From assembly GCA_964400155.1 (NCBI GenBank), contig CAYNSQ010000021.1:1-9829 (forward strand): a DNA stretch of 9,829 nucleotides. The letters run 5' to 3'. A program made the position numbers and the translations under genes. The notes beneath the pieces were generated by a model. The model worked only from the letters and a program-made list of their open reading frames with translations, did not search any database and had not been told where the DNA came from. Shown here one piece after another: positions 5,088-9,829 of the stretch (its first letter is position 1; each line of letters starts with the position of its first letter). The stretch is from JAYTJL01 sp964400155 (GTDB lineage: Bacteria; Patescibacteriota; Saccharimonadia; Saccharimonadales; UBA10212).

Positions 5088-5093
5088 ATTATA
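5088..5093 (-). promoter_or_regulatory. -10 box of the copper operon
   Basis: Minus-strand TATAAT (5093-5088) ends 8 nt before the ATG at 5079, one or two bases farther than at other genes here. The intervening GGGTGTGA gives at most a very short leader. The second gene has no promoter of its own and depends on ATGA coupling. Confidence 0.7.
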
Positions 5094-5110
5094 GACTGAA
5101 ATAAGACACC

Positions 5111-5138
5111 CACTCTAGAACAGGGGAGGTGGTTGTGG
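5111..5138 (+). repeat. Intergenic repeat, copy 6
   Basis: CACTCTAGAACAGGGG is followed by AGGTGG and TTGTGG (5118-5138 core). It lies between two minus-strand genes, just past the stop of the DUF1003 gene and before the promoter of the copper operon. Confidence 0.6.
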
Positions 5139-5144
5139 TATTAG

Positions 5145-5657
5145 CTACTGGAGTTGTTTTTCGAGCATTCTCTCGATGTCTTCACTTCGAATTGGGCGAA
5201 TCATATCCTCAAGTTCTGGGTCGTCGAGTCTGACGCCATTTTTCTTGAGTAATATTTTAAGAAGCTCAATTACTTTAGATACTTCTGTCTCGGCTATTGA
5301 GTTTACCTGTAAGTCTATTTCTTCACGCAGTTCGGCAATTTTAGCAGCTCGGTTTTGCGAAATCAGTACTATGATCGCTAAAAAGATAGCTTCAAGCGAC
5401 ACAATCATAGTTAGCAAACCAAAAGGAAAAGGGTCAAACGGTTCTAACCCAGGAATAATATTGGTGTTTAGAATAATCCATATACCAAACCAAATAGCGT
5501 TGAGTACCAAAAAAGCCACACTGCCAAAACGAAAGGTTAGTTTGTCAGCAACTCTATCTGTAAAAGTCCGCTTGGCATCAGCCTTGGCACGGTAACTCTG
5601 GACAACTAACCGGTGATGTTTTAGCTTTTCTTCGTGAGTTTGCTGAATTTTAGCCAT
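5145..5657 (-). CDS. DUF1003 family membrane protein
   Basis: This 170-residue protein has the DUF1003 layout: a charged N-terminal segment, helix 1 (45-65, preceded by FRFGSVAFLVLN), the hallmark FDPFPF (74-79), helix 2 (79-99) and SQNR (100-103). A long charged, probably coiled-coil tail rich in Glu and Lys follows. The biochemical role of the family is unknown. The start is placed at the ATG at 5657 because a perfect TATAAT ends 6 nt upstream; an upstream in-frame GTG at 5672 lies across that promoter and is rejected. It follows the VIT transporter on the same strand but has its own promoter. Confidence 0.92.
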   Translation of the reverse strand: MAKIQQTHEEKLKHHRLVVQSYRAKADAKRTFTDRVADKLTFRFGSVAFLVLNAIWFGIWIILNTNIIPGLEPFDPFPFGLLTMIVSLEAIFLAIIVLISQNRAAKIAELREEIDLQVNSIAETEVSKVIELLKILLKKNGVRLDDPELEDMIRPIRSEDIERMLEKQLQ

Positions 5658-5663
5658 AAGCGA

Positions 5664-5669
5664 ATTATA
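5664..5669 (-). promoter_or_regulatory. -10 box, leaderless start of DUF1003 gene
   Basis: Minus-strand TATAAT (5669-5664) ends 6 nt before the ATG at 5657. It fixes the start codon, because the longer frame would begin upstream of the predicted transcript. Confidence 0.75.
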
Positions 5670-5705
5670 CACTTTGGTTATAGAAAAACGATAGAATTTG
5701 GGTAG

Positions 5706-6422
5706 TTAATTTACTGAGGTACCGATGAGACTACCTATGCCATAGGTAACAATCATAGCTAGTGCACCGCCTGCTACAACTCTTAGAATGGCAGGTCTGG
5801 CAGGGGCATTGCCAAAACGGGCACTTAAGTAACCAGTCAGGGCTAAGGCAACAACAGTGCTAAAAAAAGTAACGACTATACGAATATCAGCTTGGGGCAG
5901 TAGTATTGCGGCCATTGGCAGGAGTGAACCGGCAAAGAATGCGGCTGCCGAGGCGATGGCGGCGTGCCAAGGGTTGGCTAAATTATCAGGATCAATTGCC
6001 AGTTCGGCGTCTATATGTGCAGCGTAAGCATCCTTCTTGGTTAATTCTTTGGAAACAATGGCTGCGGTTTCGGCTGATAGGCCTTTATTTATATATATCT
6101 GAGTAAGTTCTGCCTGTTCTTGCTTGGGATAATTGTGTAGTTCGTATTTTTCCTTTTCTAACATAGCCTTTTCAGTATCACGCTGTGAGCTGACAGATAC
6201 GTATTCACCAGCAGCCATGGATAAAGCCCCTGCAAGTACTCCTGCAACTCCAGCTGCCAGGATAATTGATCGGTCTTGAGTAGCACCGGCAACACCTACA
6301 ACCAAGCCGGCAATAGATACAATTCCATCGTTAGCACCCAATACAGCAGCCCGCAGTTTGTTTAGTCTGATACTGGCGTTTTGGTTGTGTGGCTCTGTAA
6401 TCTGATTTTTGTTTTCTTTCAT
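5706..6422 (-). CDS. VIT1/CCC1 family Fe2+/Mn2+ transporter
   Basis: This 238-residue protein has the family pattern. LRAAVLGANDGIVSIAGLV (23-41) forms helix 1 with the conserved Asn-Asp. Helix 2 leads into SMAAGEYVSV (68-77). A hydrophilic Glu-rich segment (about 80-148) corresponds to the cytoplasmic metal-binding helices, with several Glu and His. Three more helices follow (about 152-177, 180-200, 212-234). Family members exchange Fe2+ or Mn2+ for protons and lower cytosolic metal; direction and substrate here are inferred. The start is the ATG at 6422, with TATAAT 6 nt upstream; an in-frame ATG 48 nt earlier lies upstream of the promoter. The N-terminus is then the soluble MKENKNQITEPHNQ. 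Confidence 0.94.
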   Translation of the reverse strand: MKENKNQITEPHNQNASIRLNKLRAAVLGANDGIVSIAGLVVGVAGATQDRSIILAAGVAGVLAGALSMAAGEYVSVSSQRDTEKAMLEKEKYELHNYPKQEQAELTQIYINKGLSAETAAIVSKELTKKDAYAAHIDAELAIDPDNLANPWHAAIASAAAFFAGSLLPMAAILLPQADIRIVVTFFSTVVALALTGYLSARFGNAPARPAILRVVAGGALAMIVTYGIGSLIGTSVN

Positions 6423-6428
6423 ACCTAA

Positions 6429-6434
6429 ATTATA
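6429..6434 (-). promoter_or_regulatory. -10 box, leaderless start of the VIT transporter gene
   Basis: Minus-strand TATAAT (6434-6429), preceded by GGCG as at the gene starting at 3817, ends 6 nt before the ATG at 6422. Confidence 0.75.
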
Positions 6435-6468
6435 CGCCCAAAAAGCTATTGAGTTAATGAAAGTCGCC

Positions 6469-6496
6469 ACAGTCTAAAAGGAGAAAGTGGTTTTGT
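6469..6496 (+). repeat. Intergenic repeat, copy 7 (divergent)
   Basis: ACAGTCTAAAAGGAGAAAGTGG with TTTTG is split here for length: the AGTCTAAAAG part ends at 6480 and GAGAAAGTGG runs 6481-6490. It matches the AAAGTGG core but the AACAGGGG part is degraded. It lies between divergent leaderless promoters. Confidence 0.4.
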
Positions 6497-6516
6497 TTTA
6501 ACTTCAAGGGTATGGA

Positions 6517-6522
6517 TATAAT
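6517..6522 (+). promoter_or_regulatory. -10 box, leaderless start of the gene at 6530
   Basis: TATAAT at 6517-6522 ends 7 nt before the ATG at 6530. It overlaps a longer in-frame ATG at 6512, which therefore should not be in the transcript. Confidence 0.7.
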
Positions 6523-6529
6523 AATTAAA

Positions 6530-6799
6530 ATGAGCTGGGAGAGAGACTACTACTTACATGGGCGACCACATAGGACTGGTTTCAATTTTTTTGCTGGTGT
6601 TTTTGAATTTGGGACGATTGATGAAGAAGAAGGAAAGACATTTGCCCAGCAGCTAAGAGAAGAAGGATTACCAGTAGTTGAAGATGCGCAGATCTCGGTA
6701 AATCGGATAAGTTTGAATGGTTTAGTCGAGGCATCATTGTTAATTCATGGACCAAAGCTAGAAAATGGCCAGATATATAGCACCCCACAGACAGATTAG
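6530..6799 (+). CDS. Small soluble protein of unknown function
   Basis: This 89-residue, probably cytoplasmic protein has no signal peptide or helix long enough for a membrane. It starts MSWERDYYLHGRPHRTG, then has acidic EEEGKTFAQQLREEGLP and a probable beta segment around NRISLNGLVEASLLIHGP. No family is recognised. The start at 6530 is chosen over the ATG at 6512 because the -10 box covers the latter. It is the first gene of a plus-strand run that continues with the genes at 6859 and 7140, but those two have their own -10 boxes. Confidence 0.7.
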   Translation: MSWERDYYLHGRPHRTGFNFFAGVFEFGTIDEEEGKTFAQQLREEGLPVVEDAQISVNRISLNGLVEASLLIHGPKLENGQIYSTPQTD

Positions 6800-6806
6800 T
6801 AGATAT

Positions 6807-6812
6807 TATAAT
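6807..6812 (+). promoter_or_regulatory. -10 box upstream of the gene at 6859
   Basis: TATAAT at 6807-6812. Transcription from about 6819 would give a leader of about 40 nt, unlike the leaderless neighbours. The leader contains a six-codon frame (MNRKRM, 6833-6853) preceded by GGTGGA. Confidence 0.55.
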
Positions 6813-6858
6813 TGTTAATTAAGGTTGGTGGAATGAATAGAAAGAGAATGTAAAAGTT

Positions 6859-7107
6859 ATGAAATTACTTCACAAAAATCAGATTAGACGACAAAATGCC
6901 TTGGTCAACTATCAACCAAGCGAGATACCACAGATTGGGCTTGCTAATGTTGCTCCACTTACCAAAGAAGAACTTGGCCATACTTACGATGCGTTGATAG
7001 ATGCGGGGGTTGATTTAGCTGCCACAAGAGGCGAATTTATCTTTAGAGCCCTAATGCGTGAGTCTGAAATACTAGAACAAGACTTGCCAGAAGAGTTGAC
7101 TAAATAA
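6859..7107 (+). CDS. Small soluble protein of unknown function
   Basis: This 82-residue protein has a basic N-terminus (MKLLHKNQIRRQ), a Pro-containing linker and a probably helical acidic C-terminal half (TKEELGHTYDALIDAGVDLAA, written here in part: TKEELGHTYDALIDAG). It has no signal peptide or membrane segment. No family is recognised. The start is less certain than at other genes, because the -10 lies 46 nt upstream and the only SD-like bases (AAAGAGA) are weak. It ends 32 bp before the YdeI-like gene, which has a separate -10. Confidence 0.65.
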   Translation: MKLLHKNQIRRQNALVNYQPSEIPQIGLANVAPLTKEELGHTYDALIDAGVDLAATRGEFIFRALMRESEILEQDLPEELTK

Positions 7108-7124
7108 AACTTAGAAAAAGCACT

Positions 7125-7133
7125 TGCTAAAAT
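7125..7133 (+). promoter_or_regulatory. Extended -10, leaderless start of the YdeI-like gene
   Basis: TGC-TAAAAT (7125-7133) is an extended -10 with one mismatch in the hexamer, ending 6 nt before the ATG at 7140. Confidence 0.65.
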
Positions 7134-7139
7134 AAGTTT

Positions 7140-7412
7140 ATGACCAACAAAAGAATTGCTAATGACTTTTTACATGAAGTCCCGGCTGATTTAAAAAAAG
7201 CCCTAGCAGGTGATGCTAGCGCCAAAGAGCGGTGGGATGACTTAACACCGCTGGCTCGAAACGAATGGATTTGCTGGTGTGTCACCACCAAAAAACCAGA
7301 AACAAGACTAAATCATATTGAGCGGACTATAACAGAACTCACTGCCGGCAAACGCCGACCATGTTGCTGGGCTGGTTGTGCTCATCGGTTTGATACACCC
7401 AGACCTTACTAA
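7140..7412 (+). CDS. YdeI/OmpD-associated-like small protein
   Basis: This 90-residue protein matches the C-terminal module of YdeI/OmpD-associated (bacteriocin-protection) proteins. VPADLKKALAGD (14-25) is followed by WDDLTPLARNEWICW (32-46) and then KPETRLNHIERTITELTAGK (52-71). The family pattern is VPxDL, then a helix with SPSxxxEYxxWI, then KRxETRxxRI. It ends in KRRPCCWAGCAH (71-82), whose three Cys and one His could bind a metal. The molecular role of the module is unclear despite its name. Its end overlaps the convergent zinc-ribbon gene by 4 nt. Confidence 0.85.
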   Translation: MTNKRIANDFLHEVPADLKKALAGDASAKERWDDLTPLARNEWICWCVTTKKPETRLNHIERTITELTAGKRRPCCWAGCAHRFDTPRPY

Positions 7413-7666
7413 TGTGTATGCCAGCGCTCTAATTTGGGGATACTGTTGGTGGCCATGCGGGCTAAGAAAGTTGGCCAATGTTTTTCTTTAGTCAAAACAC
7501 CCATAGAAAAAATCTGCATCTGTTCGGCTGTTGCATCCTTCCAGGTAAATTCTCCGTTTACAAAACAGTGGATACAGTAATTCTGGCTCAAACTGCCATC
7601 TGCCTTGGTGCCCTTCACCTCGTCTATCTTTAGCGGCATGCCACAACTTTGACATTGCCTTGCCAC
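7409..7666 (-). CDS. Small zinc-ribbon protein
   Basis: This 85-residue protein has one zinc-ribbon motif, Cys5-x2-Cys8 and Cys31-x2-Cys34 (CQSC...CIHC), with GMPL after the first knuckle and a typical ADGSLSQNYC lead into the second. A helical tail follows (TAEQMQIFSMG and HWPTFLARM), as in the putative zinc-ribbon proteins of the PF12674 type. The function is unknown. The start is GTG at 7664-7666, preceded by AAAGGAGG only 4 nt upstream. This is the strongest Shine-Dalgarno in the window, although the spacing is short. It overlaps the end of the YdeI-like gene tail to tail. Confidence 0.88.
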   Translation of the reverse strand: MARQCQSCGMPLKIDEVKGTKADGSLSQNYCIHCFVNGEFTWKDATAEQMQIFSMGVLTKEKHWPTFLARMATNSIPKLERWHTH

Positions 7667-7695
7667 AAATCCTCCTTTCTATGATAAGCATAATA
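7667..7695 (-). promoter_or_regulatory. Promoter and ribosome binding site of the zinc-ribbon gene
   Basis: On the minus strand TATTAT (7695-7690) would start transcription near 7683. AAAGGAGG (7678-7671) then lies just before the GTG start. This is the one gene here with a clear SD in place of a leaderless layout. Confidence 0.6.
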
Positions 7696-7833
7696 GAGAG
7701 GAATATTTTTGTCAGTGAGCTGGCACACATATAAAACCACCACCTAAGTAAGATAAAACACTATATATAATCTAGTTATTTTTTCACCACCCCTAATAAT
7801 CATATTTACTAATCAATAATAGTTTGTAGACTA

Positions 7834-7860
7834 TTGCGGTTTAGCCATATAGCTTATACT
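7834..7860 (+). promoter_or_regulatory. Promoter of the first surface-protein gene
   Basis: TATACT (7855-7860) with a possible TTGCGG -35 (7834-7839), spacing 15 bp. Start near 7867, leader about 20 nt, with no clear SD before the ATG at 7888. Confidence 0.5.
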
Positions 7861-7887
7861 TAGTCTGTAGCAGTAAAATAAATAACA

Positions 7888-8613
7888 ATGATAAACAAAG
7901 CAATTGTAGTTCTCGCATACAGTCTTATCCTCTACGGTGTTAGCGGAGTTGTCGGCGCCCAGGGGTCTTCTCCCGGCTACCGAATAGATGAGAGCTATAT
8001 TGGTCCGGGCGGGTCACTAGAAAGTAGTTCGGCCAGCTATAAAGAGGGAAGTACGCTGGGTGATTCGGCTGTTGGCGCATCAAATTCTACTACATTTCAA
8101 ACAGCCTCGGGTTTTAATACCACTAACGAACCGCGACTGACTATGATAGTTGATACATCTGCCATTAACTTTGGTCAGCTATCTACAGTAGTGGCTACAA
8201 CTGCCACATCCACTTTTAAAGTTCTTAACTATACTTCTAGCGGGTACACCGTTTTTACAGTAGGCGCGCCTCCTAGCAATGGTGCACACACTTTAACAGG
8301 AGTAAATCCAACCAATGCCTCGGTAACTGGCACTGAACAATTTGGAATAAATTTAGTAGCCAACACCAGTCCGGTAACAGTTGGGGCAGATCCTGTGCAA
8401 ATACCAAGCGGTAGTTTTTCATTCGGAGCGGCTTCTAGTGGCTACAACACAGCCAATAATTATCGATATGTCAACGGCGAAGCCATAGCTCAATCTGTTA
8501 AAACCTCTGGCGAAACTGACTACACGGTCTCTTATTTAGTCAATGTCGCCAACACTACACCAGGGGGGACCTACACTGGCGGACAAACATTAGTAGTTGT
8601 AGGAACCTATTAA
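7888..8613 (+). CDS. Secreted beta-rich surface protein, paralogue of the next gene
   Basis: This 241-residue protein has a signal peptide (helix 4-20, cleavage near VGA at 22-24). It then has an N-terminal segment with SYKEGSTLGDSAVGASNS (50-67) and FQTASGFNTTNEP (70-82), a pattern I associate with CPR surface proteins. A beta-rich module follows from about residue 85: INFGQLS (93-99), TGTEQFGINLVANTSP (147-162), GYNTANNYRY (185-194), and a final strand ending VVVGTY. The module is shared with residues about 190-360 of the next protein. There is no C-terminal membrane anchor or LPXTG signal, and no cysteine. It probably lies on the cell surface as a structural or adhesive protein; the function is unproven. 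Confidence 0.85.
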   Translation: MINKAIVVLAYSLILYGVSGVVGAQGSSPGYRIDESYIGPGGSLESSSASYKEGSTLGDSAVGASNSTTFQTASGFNTTNEPRLTMIVDTSAINFGQLSTVVATTATSTFKVLNYTSSGYTVFTVGAPPSNGAHTLTGVNPTNASVTGTEQFGINLVANTSPVTVGADPVQIPSGSFSFGAASSGYNTANNYRYVNGEAIAQSVKTSGETDYTVSYLVNVANTTPGGTYTGGQTLVVVGTY

Positions 8614-8626
8614 TCAGTAAATTTGT

Positions 8627-8656
8627 TTGACAAGCCTATAATTGTTATGCTAAATT
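8627..8656 (+). promoter_or_regulatory. Promoter of the second surface-protein gene
   Basis: TTGACA (8627-8632) and the extended -10 TGC-TAAATT (hexamer 8651-8656) are separated by 18 bp, giving a start near 8663 and a leader of about 36 nt. A TATAAT at 8637-8642 is a possible second -10. ACGAGAAAAAG before the ATG is only a weak ribosome binding site. Confidence 0.6.
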
Positions 8657-8698
8657 TTGGCTTAAGATAGTACATAAATAAATAAACGAGAAAAAGCA

Positions 8699-9781
8699 AT
8701 GACAAATACACCAGTTATCAACGTAAGCAAAAGGTTTGTAGCCCTAGTGGCTGCCTTAACTTTATTGTTCGCATCTTTAGCACCGGTTTCGGTCCTAGCT
8801 GCCAGTCTAACCAACAGAAAACTCACTCTTAGCACATCTGCTGGCAATACTGCAGCCACTTGGACATTTACCTTTAACGGGGCTTCGGCTACCGTGCTGA
8901 AGGGTATATCCTTTCAAGTTTGTGATGCGGCTAGTGGTGCCTGTAACACACCAGGTAGCTGGTCTAACTCTGGTGCTACATTTGGTAGTCTTACATATAA
9001 CGGGTCTAACCAAACCGGCTGGACTCTAGATAACGCCGGTGCAGGTGGTGCGCAGTACTTAGGAATCAAGAACAACTCTGCTAGCAACTCAAGTGCCAAC
9101 CCTATAGTGGTTACTTTTAATACTGTAACCAACCCCAATACCACAAATGCTACTTTCTATGTACGTATCAACACCTTCTCTGGCAACGACTTTGCAACTG
9201 GAGTAGATAACGGTGTAGTAGCTGCTAGCACTTCTCAGCAGATCAACCTCACAGCCAGCGTAGACGAATCCTTGACATTTTGTACTGGCACATCAGGAAT
9301 AACTACAACAAGTTGTTCTGGTGCTACTGGCTCAACTGTTGCCTTTGGTACACTTAGCGCAAGTACCGTTAAAAGCGGAACTTCACAGATTGGCGTAGGA
9401 ACAAATGCAGGCGTAGGCTATACGGTAACGGTAAACGGAACCTCCTTAACTTGTAGTGCTTGTTCTGGTTCACCTACAATTGCCCCTATAGCTAGTGCAG
9501 CTACATCAACTACTGGTACCGAACAGTTTGGACTAAATTTGCGGGCCAACACGACTCCTACAGTTGGATCTGACCCTGATGGTTCGGGTACAGCCACTCC
9601 GGCAGCCGGCTATAACACCGTAGACAACTTCCAGTTTAATACAGGTGATACAGTTGCCAGCAAAAACTCCAGTGATGTATTTCGACGTTTTACAGCCTCA
9701 TATATTGCTAACATAACAACCGCTACTGCAGCTGGTGCATACACCTCAACCCTGACATATATTGCTACAGCAACCTTCTAA
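8699..9781 (+). CDS. Secreted two-module surface protein
   Basis: This 360-residue protein has a signal peptide (KRF at 11-13, hydrophobic 14-33, cleavage near LAA at 33-35). Module 1 (about 36-185) begins LTNRKLTLSTSAG and contains VCDAASGACNTPG (74-86) with paired Cys75/Cys82, a pattern I associate with Saccharibacteria surface proteins. Module 2 (about 186-360) is paralogous to the preceding protein: VAFGTLS (214-220), TGTEQFGLNLRANTTP (272-287), GYNTVDNFQF (304-313) and the terminal YIATATF. Cys195/206 and Cys252/255 could form two more disulfides. There is no membrane anchor. Ser/Thr/Ala/Gly-rich composition suits an S-layer or pilus-like subunit, which is an inference. Confidence 0.87.
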   Translation: MTNTPVINVSKRFVALVAALTLLFASLAPVSVLAASLTNRKLTLSTSAGNTAATWTFTFNGASATVLKGISFQVCDAASGACNTPGSWSNSGATFGSLTYNGSNQTGWTLDNAGAGGAQYLGIKNNSASNSSANPIVVTFNTVTNPNTTNATFYVRINTFSGNDFATGVDNGVVAASTSQQINLTASVDESLTFCTGTSGITTTSCSGATGSTVAFGTLSASTVKSGTSQIGVGTNAGVGYTVTVNGTSLTCSACSGSPTIAPIASAATSTTGTEQFGLNLRANTTPTVGSDPDGSGTATPAAGYNTVDNFQFNTGDTVASKNSSDVFRRFTASYIANITTATAAGAYTSTLTYIATATF

Positions 9782-9788
9782 AAATACG

Positions 9789-9829
9789 ATGATAAAAGTA
9801 GCTTCCCTAAACTACACCAAAAGATTTGT
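9789..9829 (+). CDS. Start of a possible third surface-protein gene, cut by the window end
   Basis: An open frame starts at ATG 9789, 7 bp after the previous stop, and runs to the window edge as MIKVASLNYTKRF. The Asn-x-(Thr/Ser)-Lys-Arg-Phe ending resembles the signal-peptide start of the previous protein (INVSKRF), so it may be another paralogue in the same operon. Only 13 codons are visible and no Shine-Dalgarno is seen, so this is tentative. Confidence 0.4.
   Translation, partial: MIKVASLNYTKRF

Noticed and set aside
5176..5595. Plus-strand 139-residue frame
   Set aside because: It is antisense to the DUF1003 gene, which has family motifs and a promoter. The frame is Ser/Ile-rich shadow sequence.
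7488..7730. Overlapping minus-strand 80-residue frame
   Set aside because: It is out of frame with the zinc-ribbon gene, which has the Cys motif and the SD.
8633..8675. Terminator between the two surface-protein genes
   Set aside because: AAGCC...GGCTT is only 5 bp with a 22-nt loop and no U-tract, and it overlaps the promoter.

Overview
The window looks like Patescibacteria (Candidate Phyla Radiation), most likely a Saccharibacteria-type genome. This rests on many very small genes, the surface-protein type at the right end, and the YdeI-like, DUF1003, VIT and YcnI genes. It is an inference from family content, not a proven placement. The genetic code appears standard: TGA ends at least two genes (4516-4518 minus and 1838-1840 plus), which argues against the UGA=Gly code of Gracilibacteria and Absconditabacteria.

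Layout: (1) 1-1100 is the end of an rRNA operon: the 3' part of 23S, a spacer of about 450 bp rich in repeats and hairpins, 5S, and a strong terminator. (2) About 1180-1985 holds a GC-rich gene for a six-cysteine secreted protein, preceded by a consensus promoter and a large leader hairpin and followed by two different terminator-like hairpins. Its composition differs sharply from its neighbours and it looks imported, plausibly from an actinobacterium. (3) 2071-3829 carries four small or medium membrane proteins of unknown function. (4) 3851-6434, minus strand, carries a two-gene putative copper-handling operon (YcnI/DUF1775 plus a second His-tipped secreted protein), a DUF1003 membrane protein and a VIT1/CCC1-type Fe/Mn transporter. 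(5) 6517-7695 holds small cytoplasmic genes: two unknowns, a YdeI-like protein and, convergent to it, a zinc-ribbon protein. (6) 7834-9829 holds two paralogous secreted beta-rich surface proteins and the first codons of what may be a third.

Two patterns cross the window. Nine genes have a -10 box (TATAAT, TATTAT or TAAAAT) ending only 6-8 nt before the start codon, so their mRNAs should be leaderless or nearly so. This moves three starts inward (5657 minus, 6422 minus, 6530 plus). Also, seven intergenic gaps contain copies of one short repeat built around AACAGGGG-AAAGTGG-TTATGG, always in the same orientation whatever the direction of the genes.

The genes do not form one pathway. The clearest functional groups are metal handling at the cell surface (copper pair, VIT transporter) and exported surface proteins, which would suit a small cell living attached to a host bacterium.
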